Source: Flavobacterium psychrophilum
Lineage (GTDB): Bacteria > Bacteroidota > Bacteroidia > Flavobacteriales > Flavobacteriaceae
NCBI GenBank assembly: GCA_945866505.1
Contig: CAMBHH010000008.1
Location: 1 to 35,277 of the forward strand
Reading direction: 5' to 3'
Length of the DNA stretch: 35,277 nt
Under the pieces are notes generated by a model that saw nothing but the letters and a program-made list of their open reading frames with translations, had not been told where the DNA came from and did no database searches. A program made the position numbers and the translations under genes. This document shows positions 15,740 through 22,802 of this stretch, piece after piece; position 1 is the first letter of the stretch; each line of letters starts with the position of its first letter.

Positions 15740-16717
15740 TTAAACTAGATAGAAAACTGTAAATACGAAAACCCAAACTAAATCAACAAAGTGCCAATAA
15801 AGCCCAACTTTTTCTACCATTTCATAACTTTTTCTTTTCTCATAAGTACCAAGTAACACATTAAAGAAAATAATAATATTGATAATAACTCCAGAAAATA
15901 CGTGGAAACCGTGGAAACCTGTAATAAAGAAAAAGAAATCTGCAAATAACTTGCTACCATATTCGTTTCTAGTAAGATTTGCTCCTTCAACAACTAAAGT
16001 AGCGTCTTTCAAACGCAATTCTGATTCAGCTCTTGTGAGAACTGTTTTTTTCTTATTGGCATCTATCGTCTCTGTTCTTACCAAAACATTTGGATGCGCT
16101 TTGAACCCAGCTTGAACTTCAGCAACTGAATAGGATGGCAACGTAGGTTCATCCATAAACCACTTTCCTTTATTTCTAGTGAGTTGTTCTCTTTCTTCTG
16201 GCAAGGTTGCTGCAAAATCAGCAAGTGCCACTCGGTGACCCTCTGTATCAACAAATTGAAGCAAACTTCCACCTTTGGTTTCAATAGCGCCGTATTCTCC
16301 TTTTATAAAGTTTTTCCACTCCCAAGCTTGTGAGCCGACGAAGATTAAACCTCCAATAATGGTCAAAAACAGATAAATTACCACTTTATCTTTTTTCATT
16401 TCGTGTCCGGCATCAACAGCGAGCACCATTGTCACCGATGAAAAAATCAAAACAAAAGTCATAAATGCTACATAAAGCATTGGTTGAGGATTTCCGTGCA
16501 TAAACGGAAAGTGCGTAAACACTTCATCGGCTAAAGGCCAAGTTTCAATAAATTTGAATCTTGAAAATCCATAAGCGGCAAGAAATCCTGAAAATGTTAA
16601 CGCATCTGACAGAATAAAAAACCACATCATTAATTTACCATAATTGGCTCCTAAGGGTTGGCTGTCTCCACCACCCCAAACTTTTTCTCCACTATTAGCA
16701 GTTGTAACTGTACTCAT
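15740..16717 (-). CDS. cytochrome c oxidase subunit III (with large loop insertion)
   Basis: The 325-residue protein is a haem-copper oxidase subunit III. Core helices are seen at about 27-50 (MMWFFILSDALTFSGFLAA), 80-101, 112-130, 257-285 (LFADFFFFITGFHGFHVFSG) and the C-terminal YWHFVDLVWVFVF. The glutamate-bearing helix-end segment AWEWKNF and the GFHGFHV histidines are family features. Between about residues 142 and 250 a hydrophilic insertion of roughly 110 residues interrupts the usual loop; classical subunit III proteins of this class are about 200 residues plus helices one and two. The insertion appears to be a flavobacterial trait. Genes for subunits I and II, which carry haem and copper, are not nearby. 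Confidence 0.92.
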   Translation of the reverse strand: MSTVTTANSGEKVWGGGDSQPLGANYGKLMMWFFILSDALTFSGFLAAYGFSRFKFIETWPLADEVFTHFPFMHGNPQPMLYVAFMTFVLIFSSVTMVLAVDAGHEMKKDKVVIYLFLTIIGGLIFVGSQAWEWKNFIKGEYGAIETKGGSLLQFVDTEGHRVALADFAATLPEEREQLTRNKGKWFMDEPTLPSYSVAEVQAGFKAHPNVLVRTETIDANKKKTVLTRAESELRLKDATLVVEGANLTRNEYGSKLFADFFFFITGFHGFHVFSGVIINIIIFFNVLLGTYEKRKSYEMVEKVGLYWHFVDLVWVFVFTVFYLV

Positions 16718-16756
16718 AAAATATTTAATTAAAAGTTGTCAAATCTACAATTTTTC

Positions 16757-17344
16757 TTATTCAAAGAAAAATAAAAATAAAAATAAATATATCCACAATA
16801 AATCTAGAAAGTGCCAGTACATAGCGCCTAGTTCAATGCCTAAAGTTTCTGTCGAATTATATTTATGTCTCAATTGTTTGAATATAATGATAAAAAGCGC
16901 GATTAGTCCGCCAGCAAGGTGCAACAAGTGAACTAGAGTGACGATATATAGGAATGTAGTTGTAATTGAACTTTCGGCACCTGTAAAATAATAACCACTT
17001 TGTACAATTTGTCCAAAACCCATAAATTGCAATACCACAAATAAAATTCCTAACGCTAAAGTAGCCAAAAGAAAAGAAGTTGTCGCTTTTTGATTGTCAT
17101 TTAGAATGGATTTTTTTGCCAAATGGAAAGTGATACTACAGCCAATAATTACAACTGTGCTGAAATAAAATGCAGTTGGCAATTGAAAATCCTTCAACCA
17201 GTCGGCCCGGGATTTACTTACCACAAAAGCACTAGTTAATCCTGCAAACATCATAATCATACTAATCATAGCAAACAATAACAACAATTTGTATGATCGT
17301 GCTGTTCTTAATTTCTGCTCTTCGGCGGTCATTGTCGTAGTCAT
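16757..17344 (-). CDS. cytochrome c oxidase subunit III-like protein (short paralogue)
   Basis: The 195-residue protein has five predicted transmembrane helices and the subunit III signature at its end (LGAMYWHFLDLLWIYLFLFL). The VHLLHLAGGLIAL segment is comparable to the GFHGFHV block of the longer paralogue. Its length fits the five-helix form of subunit III in caa3/ba3-like oxidases. The start codon overlaps the stop of ctaB in an ATGA arrangement, so translation is coupled. The neighbouring longer paralogue starts 39 bp after its stop. Two subunit III genes side by side are usual in Bacteroidetes; both may enter one complex. Confidence 0.9.
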   Translation of the reverse strand: MTTTMTAEEQKLRTARSYKLLLLFAMISMIMMFAGLTSAFVVSKSRADWLKDFQLPTAFYFSTVVIIGCSITFHLAKKSILNDNQKATTSFLLATLALGILFVVLQFMGFGQIVQSGYYFTGAESSITTTFLYIVTLVHLLHLAGGLIALFIIIFKQLRHKYNSTETLGIELGAMYWHFLDLLWIYLFLFLFFFE

Positions 17345-18243
17345 AGCTGTCTTAAAATTTTATCAAATATATAAATTAATTGCAATAAAGTAATATAACC
17401 AACACTCACTAGCATTAAAGTTCTCGCGGCTTTTGGAGTTCTTGACTTATATAATTTCACCCCGTAAAAAAGCATCCAAAGTCCAAGCAAAAATACCAAA
17501 ACTGTTGCTACAGGCGAAATAAATAATTGCCCGGTATAACCCAAAGAAGGCAAAAGCGAAGCTACAATTAGCCAAGCGGTATACAATAATATTTGCAAAG
17601 CGGTTGCATTATCTTTTTTTCCAGTAGGCAACATGAAGAAACCTGCTTTTTCATAATCTTCGAATAAAAACCAACCTATTGCCCAAAAATGAGGAAATTG
17701 CCAAAAAAACTGAATCAAAAATAAAGTACCTGCTTCAATACCAAAATTACCCGTCGCAGCAACCCAACCCAACATAAACGGAATTGCTCCAGGAATCGCT
17801 CCTACAAAAACCGATAAAGGAGTAACTGTTTTTAGCGGTGTATAAATGCTTGTATATAAAACTATAGAAATAGCACCAAACATTGCTGTTTTAGGATTGA
17901 TGGTGTAAAGTAAAACTAGCCCGACAAGGGTTAAAATACTGGCAATAACCAATGCAACATTCGGAGACATTCTTCCTGCGGGAACAGGACGATTCTTGGT
18001 TCTATCCATCAAGGCATCAAGGTCTCTCTCGATGACTTGGTTGTAGGCATTTGATGCGCCTACCATACAATAACCGCCAATTACAAGTTTTAACAAAATC
18101 ATCCAATCTAACGAGAAAATATCAGAAACTCCCAACAAAAACCCAGCGACTGATGAAAAAACAACACTAATAGCCAAACCCGCTTTAGTGATCGCTTTGA
18201 AATCAATATAAATGGATTTAGTGGAAATAGATGTGGTATTCAA
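17341..18243 (-). CDS. ctaB: protohaem IX farnesyltransferase (haem O synthase)
   Basis: This UbiA-superfamily prenyltransferase converts haem B and farnesyl diphosphate to haem O at the inner membrane, the first step to haem A. The 300-residue protein has about nine transmembrane helices. The Asp-rich prenyl-diphosphate motif NAYNQVIERDLDALMDRT is followed by NRPVPAGRM, and the second conserved region is FEDYEKAGFFMLPTGKKD. It is the first gene of the oxidase operon (ctaB, short subunit III, long subunit III, subunit IV), and a strong promoter candidate lies 30-60 bp upstream. The symbol cyoE is also used for this enzyme. Confidence 0.95.
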   Translation of the reverse strand: MNTTSISTKSIYIDFKAITKAGLAISVVFSSVAGFLLGVSDIFSLDWMILLKLVIGGYCMVGASNAYNQVIERDLDALMDRTKNRPVPAGRMSPNVALVIASILTLVGLVLLYTINPKTAMFGAISIVLYTSIYTPLKTVTPLSVFVGAIPGAIPFMLGWVAATGNFGIEAGTLFLIQFFWQFPHFWAIGWFLFEDYEKAGFFMLPTGKKDNATALQILLYTAWLIVASLLPSLGYTGQLFISPVATVLVFLLGLWMLFYGVKLYKSRTPKAARTLMLVSVGYITLLQLIYIFDKILRQL

Positions 18244-18272
18244 AGTTTGATTGCTTTATTTTAAAACTTTGG

Positions 18273-18304
18273 CAAAAGTAGTTTATCAAAAGGGAATAGA
18301 CAAA
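18273..18304 (-). promoter_or_regulatory. promoter of the ctaB-cox operon
   Basis: On the minus strand, TTTG (18301-18304) is followed after 20 bp by TACTTTTG (18273-18280). This agrees with the Bacteroidetes -33 TTTG / -7 TAnnTTTG consensus in both boxes and in spacing. The expected transcription start is near 18267, about 24 nt before the ctaB ATG. It is the best promoter match I found in the window. Confidence 0.65.
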
Positions 18305-18572
18305 AAACAATTCATAAAAAACTGATTTTAATAATTCCACTTTATAACCCTTCAAGAAATTAAATTACTCAAGGTCAGAATAGTATTTTCTGTTTAGTTA
18401 GAATGAATTTATTTTACCAAACTCAACCATTTCTTCCATGAATTTAGTTGGCTTACTCTTGGCTCGATTCTCTTCTGTTTTTTAAAAAAAGAACTTCGCA
18501 CAATAATCTCTATTTTTAAGAACGTTTAGATTTTCGGGAATTACACATAAAGTAGGGAGTTTTTAAAATAAA
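18305..18572. other. intergenic stretch upstream of the oxidase operon
   Basis: Together with the flanking promoter and terminator, this makes a gap of about 400 bp between ctaB and a small membrane-protein gene. The sequence is AT-rich with frequent stops in all frames. I see no coding, RNA or repeat signal, although the length leaves room for upstream regulatory sites for the oxidase operon. Confidence 0.45.
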
Positions 18573-18599
18573 AAACCACGACTTTAGAGGTTGTGGTTT
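18573..18599 (-). terminator. terminator after the small membrane-protein gene
   Basis: A 10-bp stem (18573-18582 with 18590-18599, one G-U pair, 7-nt loop) is followed on the minus strand by TTTTTATTTT. It lies about 48 bp beyond the stop of the 61-residue ORF. The plus-strand side is less T-rich, so the minus direction is favoured. Confidence 0.72.
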
Positions 18600-18646
18600 G
18601 ATTTTAACTTTTGAAAAGTTAGAATATTTTCAAAATTGAGTTTCAT

Positions 18647-18832
18647 TTAAAAAATTGCTTTTAGGACATATAAAACAAATGGTATTGCAAATAGAATAAT
18701 TAAACCTAAAGATTTTATGGAAGATTTACAATAATACTTATCATAATCGGTTAAAGGACCCATATTTTTTTTGCTTTTTAATTCAAATTTATATATCACA
18801 TAAATAATAACTAAAAATATAAAATAAAACAT
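18647..18832 (-). CDS. small hypothetical membrane protein (61 aa)
   Basis: The product has two predicted transmembrane helices (about 1-15 and 42-60) linked by a charged segment (KFELKSKKNMGPLTDYDKYY). The ATG start, the hydrophobic layout and the terminator that follows support a real gene, but I do not recognise a family. It lies 119 bp after remB on the same strand. No promoter with the usual consensus is evident, so it may be an accessory member of the preceding transcript. It could also be a fortuitous ORF in AT-rich DNA. Confidence 0.5.
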   Translation of the reverse strand: MFYFIFLVIIYVIYKFELKSKKNMGPLTDYDKYYCKSSIKSLGLIILFAIPFVLYVLKAIF

Positions 18833-18951
18833 GCTTCATTGTAAATCAGTTGGATGAGTTAAATCAATCATTACATCTAGTCTATTGATTTGTTAAAGCA
18901 GCTATTGTCTATATTGCGAGAAATCATTTTGTACCAACAAATTTTCAACCG

Positions 18952-21099
18952 CTAATAATCAAAATACCAATTAAACACATCCGAGCGAATGCCTAAAGAA
19001 AACCAAGTTGTGCTTTCGTTAAATACTTTTGCTATGTTTTGATTTGGATTAAAGTTTCGATAAATAAAACTACCGAAAAGTTTCAAGTTTGTCATTGGGT
19101 TTATCAAATATCCCGCTTGTAAATCGGTGATGAAAATGTTTGTTTTATTTCCTTGCCCAACTTTTACACCAGAATTATACGGCCTATTTTCATCATAATC
19201 TTTGTAGATATTTCCGCCGTAATTAAATGTGTCTTGAGTAGTGTCAAAATCAAATCCCCTTGTGCCAATAGTAATTTTTGCATCGGCATAAAGACGCCCT
19301 TTGTGATAACGCGCAATAGCAAGAAGTTCTTGAAAATTTCCTCCCCAAGGATGCCCGATGTTTTGATTATTATGTCCATAATTGGTAATCGGTACGCTAT
19401 GCGAATACACATAAGGACGGACGTGATTGAATTCTACTTGCAACAATAAATTATCAACTTTAAAGGCATTGAAATATTTCACACCCAATTGATATGCAAA
19501 TTTATTTTTCCAACTATTGGTTTCATTTTTAATTTCTCCCAATGAAAATTCGTCTAAAAGGAATTGTCCATAAAGAGCCACATTGTTGTTCCATTTGTAC
19601 TTAGAACTAAAACCCAAAACTGCATTTCCAGTTCGAGCCGATGACGTAAACTCAACAGTGCGATAAAAAATGATTGGATTAACAAAGTTCATATCAAAAC
19701 CTCTATTGTTTGTATCCGTCCAAATTACGGATTCAAAAAGCCCTAGATTTAATCGATTAGAAATATTCCAACTCAAATAATGATTTGCCATAAATTTGGT
19801 CGCATACGTGCGTTCGAGAGTTACTTCTGGCCGCACATCTTTGAGCCACATGTAAGTGTTTGTATATTTTATTTTCCAGAAATTGGTATTAATTTTAAAA
19901 TAAGGATACGGACTTGCTCCGTCACTTTCAAATAAAGAACGATATCCATCACCAATAAAATTGCGACCATAACCCATTTGCAAATCGATGAATTTAGATG
20001 GAGCAAAAGTCAAATTAGCATCTGCCGAAGGAAAATCGAATGCATCGGTTTTGAAATCTTTAGCAATTCCAATTCCGGGAATAATTGCAGGATTCCCTCC
20101 TGCAGGTTTTATGGATTCGGCATATCGGTTGTAATAATCGGCAAAACGGCCTTGACTTTCATAAATTGTGGTTGTAAAGTTAAGTTGAGAACCTAATCCA
20201 CCACTCAAATTTATTCCACGTGTGTTTATGAATGTGTTCACTTGTTTGTTACCTGATGCATTACCAACTTGTAAATCAATAATAGGATTAAAGACAAGCC
20301 AGTAATCTTCACCTTGAATTTCGACCAAGTTTTCGTTCCATAATTTTCGTGCCCACCAACCAGAAGCTTTTTTCTTAATCTTTTCGTTCTCAGCAGCAAG
20401 ATTGTAATATTTAGCTACTTCTACATAACTATAAGGTTTTGAAGCCGTATGATTATTGGCTCCAACTTGATTCAAAGCACCATCAAAATGGGCATAAAAA
20501 CTGTGCGAAAAGGGAACGTTTAAATGACTTTCAAACTGTGGATTATCGAATCTTTTATAGACAATGCTATCTAATTCTGTGAGTTTTTTAGGAATTACTT
20601 TTGCAGTCTCAGCTACACGAACAGCTTCGGCAGCTATTTGTTCTGGACTTTTCAAAGGTATCGCAATGGTGATATTGTATTTAGAAAAAGTGGGATTTCC
20701 ATTATAGGATGCAGGTTTACAATTTGGGAATTTTGCAAAAACTCTTTTCGCCTCAACTATCAAAGCATCATCGACAGCGTTGGCATAAATCACTTTGAAA
20801 GCACCGTTTTTATCAACTTCAAAAAGTACTTTTACGTTGCCTTTAAAATTATTTTGAACCAAATTTTCAGGGACTACAAAATTCTGGAAGATGAAATCCT
20901 GAACTTCATTGTAAAAACATTTTTCTAATTCTTTGGACTGCAAATTTTCACATTTAGAAAAAACAGGAAATTGCTCCGCATAAAAACTAGAATTTTTGTT
21001 GTCCGCCACTTGGGCATAAGTAAAAAAAGTTGCAAGAGATAAAAGCAATGTTAAGATTACTTTTTTTACATGCTGATCTCTATTATATTTTATGGTCAT
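18952..21099 (-). CDS. remB: gliding motility protein RemB (outer-membrane/surface protein)
   Basis: RemB was described in Flavobacterium johnsoniae as a cell-surface protein that contributes to gliding. I start at the ATG at 21099 (715 residues), which gives a usable signal peptide (VKKVILTLLLSLATFFTYAQ, residues 11-30). An ATG 54 bp upstream would add 18 residues before it. After the signal, residues 41-150 resemble the C-terminal domain of energy-transducing TonB proteins (PVFSKCENL, VKVLFEVDKNGAFKV, YNITIAIPL). The rest is rich in alternating aromatic strands and ends in Phe/Tyr (FNWYFDY), as in outer-membrane barrels of the Wzi-like type. The gene follows deoC closely, and the gcvH, VanZ, deoC, remB order next to sprA fits gliding flavobacteria. 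Identity is from overall recognition and context. Confidence 0.78.
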   Translation of the reverse strand: MTIKYNRDQHVKKVILTLLLSLATFFTYAQVADNKNSSFYAEQFPVFSKCENLQSKELEKCFYNEVQDFIFQNFVVPENLVQNNFKGNVKVLFEVDKNGAFKVIYANAVDDALIVEAKRVFAKFPNCKPASYNGNPTFSKYNITIAIPLKSPEQIAAEAVRVAETAKVIPKKLTELDSIVYKRFDNPQFESHLNVPFSHSFYAHFDGALNQVGANNHTASKPYSYVEVAKYYNLAAENEKIKKKASGWWARKLWNENLVEIQGEDYWLVFNPIIDLQVGNASGNKQVNTFINTRGINLSGGLGSQLNFTTTIYESQGRFADYYNRYAESIKPAGGNPAIIPGIGIAKDFKTDAFDFPSADANLTFAPSKFIDLQMGYGRNFIGDGYRSLFESDGASPYPYFKINTNFWKIKYTNTYMWLKDVRPEVTLERTYATKFMANHYLSWNISNRLNLGLFESVIWTDTNNRGFDMNFVNPIIFYRTVEFTSSARTGNAVLGFSSKYKWNNNVALYGQFLLDEFSLGEIKNETNSWKNKFAYQLGVKYFNAFKVDNLLLQVEFNHVRPYVYSHSVPITNYGHNNQNIGHPWGGNFQELLAIARYHKGRLYADAKITIGTRGFDFDTTQDTFNYGGNIYKDYDENRPYNSGVKVGQGNKTNIFITDLQAGYLINPMTNLKLFGSFIYRNFNPNQNIAKVFNESTTWFSLGIRSDVFNWYFDY

Positions 21100-21173
21100 A
21101 AATATTTCGCATCTCTTAAGTGCTCTTTGCGATAAATCTTCAATTATGCTCATTTCGTATTATGGTATTGATT

Positions 21174-21914
21174 TTAGTACCCTTCTGTTTTTTGTCCGCG
21201 CGCAATGGCTTTTGCACCAGAAGTGCCAATTCGTTTAACGCCTAAACGAATCATTTCAATAGCTTCTTCATAGGTTCTCACTCCACCCGCAGCTTTTACG
21301 GGAAGCGGACTGGCATTTTCGAGCATTATAATAATGGCTGGAACAGTTGCCCCGTTTGGCAAATTATTTTCTGTTTTATAAAAACCTGTTGACGATTTTA
21401 CAAAAACTGAAGCATAATTTTCTTCTTTAAAATTAGTAATAATAAGGTTTTTTATCAATACTGAAAGTTGAATAATTTGCTTTTCGCTAAGTGCTGCTAC
21501 TTCAATAATCCATTTTACAACCTTGTTATTGGCTAGGCCTAACTGGGTACACTTTAAAATTTCTTCTTTGACCAAATCCACATTTCCAGCTATGAAAGCT
21601 TCATAATTGCAAACAAAGTCTAAATCATCGGCGCCATCTTGAATAGCTTGAGCTGCTTCGACAAGCTTAGCCTCTAAACCTGATTTTCCTTCTGGAAAAT
21701 CAATTACTGTACCTATTTGAACCACAGAATTAGCATCTGTAATCATTTTACTTGCCAAGGAAACCATATCGGAACGAATCATAATAAGTTTGAAATTCTC
21801 CTCGATGGCCTCTTGAATAAATTCTTTAACAATAATTGTATTTTCAGCTTCACTTAGTCCTGCTTGCGACGAGGTTTTTAAATAAGTCGAATCTAAGTAT
21901 TGTTTAATATTCAT
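21174..21914 (-). CDS. deoC: deoxyribose-phosphate aldolase
   Basis: DeoC cleaves 2-deoxy-D-ribose 5-phosphate to glyceraldehyde 3-phosphate and acetaldehyde in deoxynucleoside catabolism. The 246-residue TIM-barrel enzyme shows the Schiff-base lysine in FVKSSTGF (Lys173), the second catalytic lysine in PVKAAGGVRT (Lys207), and the acidic partner in DDLDFVCNY (Asp99). The protein begins MNIKQYLDSTYLK, a typical DeoC N-terminus. It starts 23 bp after the VanZ-like gene and ends 74 bp before the chosen remB start, so it probably belongs to the gcvH transcript. No other deo or nucleoside-salvage gene lies nearby. Confidence 0.95.
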   Translation of the reverse strand: MNIKQYLDSTYLKTSSQAGLSEAENTIIVKEFIQEAIEENFKLIMIRSDMVSLASKMITDANSVVQIGTVIDFPEGKSGLEAKLVEAAQAIQDGADDLDFVCNYEAFIAGNVDLVKEEILKCTQLGLANNKVVKWIIEVAALSEKQIIQLSVLIKNLIITNFKEENYASVFVKSSTGFYKTENNLPNGATVPAIIIMLENASPLPVKAAGGVRTYEEAIEMIRLGVKRIGTSGAKAIARGQKTEGY

Positions 21915-21937
21915 TGGTTTTGATTATAATTTGTGAA

Positions 21938-22324
21938 TTAAATTTTATCAATAATTCTGTTATAGGCATTCAACAAAATGATTGTAGCAACAGCGAAGCT
22001 TGCTCCCAATAGGTTCGACAAAACATCAAAAACATCTGCACTTCTTGTTGTTGTAAAAAACTGTTGCGTAATTTCGATGAAGATTCCAAAAATAAAGGAA
22101 AATACAAATGCTAATGCTAAAGGTTTAGAATTACGAGCATTATCTAATTTCTTTTTTAAATACAAAAACCACAGCGTTGTAAATACAAAATGTAAAATAA
22201 CATGAATAACTTTGTCTATGTATAGTATATTGATTATCGGCAAATTATTAGAATTATTAAGACATAGGAACAATATTACTCCAGTCCAAAATAAAGCTGC
22301 CGTTAAAAATATCCTTTTACGCAC
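21938..22324 (-). CDS. VanZ-like family membrane protein
   Basis: The 128-residue protein has four predicted transmembrane helices. It carries the VanZ-like pattern: [17 protein letters not shown] in helix two, then [21 protein letters not shown] before the last helix, with the E-x-x-Q and R-x-x-D-x-x-D residues conserved. The family is named after an accessory teicoplanin-resistance protein, but chromosomal members like this have no settled function. Translation begins at a GTG that overlaps the gcvH stop by 8 bp, so it is coupled to gcvH. The gcvH and VanZ pairing is common in Flavobacteriaceae. Confidence 0.88.
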   Translation of the reverse strand: MRKRIFLTAALFWTGVILFLCLNNSNNLPIINILYIDKVIHVILHFVFTTLWFLYLKKKLDNARNSKPLALAFVFSFIFGIFIEITQQFFTTTRSADVFDVLSNLLGASFAVATIILLNAYNRIIDKI

Positions 22325-22697
22325 CTATCAATTCTTTGTAAGATTCACTCGAGAGCAATGAATCAATTTCGGCAGGATTTGCGATTTTTACTTTTATCAT
22401 CCATCCTGCTCCATAAGGATCAGTGTTTACGCTTTCGGGTTTACTTATAAGTTCATCATTAAACTCTATAATTTCGCCGGAAAGAGGAAGAAATAAATCC
22501 GAAACTGTTTTTACGGCTTCAACGGTCCCAAAAACTTCGTCTTTATCGAGAGTTTGGTCTAGAGTTTCTACCTCAACATATACAATATCCCCTAATTCCT
22601 TTTGTGCAAAATGAGTAATTCCAATGGTTGCAATAGCACCGTCAATGCTAACCCATTCGTGATCTTTGGTGTATTTTAAATTTTCTGGTACGTTCAT
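22317..22697 (-). CDS. gcvH: glycine cleavage system H protein
   Basis: GcvH shuttles the aminomethyl group among the P, T and L proteins on its lipoyl arm. The 126-residue cytoplasmic protein has the standard length and a lipoylation site at Lys63 in [15 protein letters not shown]. Flanking blocks are [23 protein letters not shown] and [14 protein letters not shown]. No gcvP or gcvT is in the window, so the subunits are dispersed, as is usual in this group. It is the first gene of the gcvH, VanZ, deoC, remB run and has a -7 box upstream. Confidence 0.97.
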   Translation of the reverse strand: MNVPENLKYTKDHEWVSIDGAIATIGITHFAQKELGDIVYVEVETLDQTLDKDEVFGTVEAVKTVSDLFLPLSGEIIEFNDELISKPESVNTDPYGAGWMIKVKIANPAEIDSLLSSESYKELIGA

Positions 22698-22750
22698 ATT
22701 ATTTTAGATTACAGATTGCAATTTCTAAATTGCAGATCTTAGATTTTTTT

Positions 22751-22758
22751 CAAAAGTA
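22751..22758 (-). promoter_or_regulatory. possible -7 box for gcvH
   Basis: The minus strand reads TACTTTTG, an exact TAnnTTTG, 53 bp upstream of the gcvH ATG and within the 105-bp gap after sprA. No TTTG is present at the ideal -33 spacing. Between this box and the gene is a small palindrome (gcaattt ct aaattgc, near 22709-22724). Confidence 0.4.
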
Positions 22759-22802
22759 TTATTTCTAATTTTATTAATATACTGATTGTGATAAAACTTT
22801 AA

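Noticed and set aside
22705..22745. Palindrome near the gcvH leader as a possible riboswitch or operator
   Set aside because: The stem is only 7-8 bp and very AT-rich; no glycine riboswitch core is visible.
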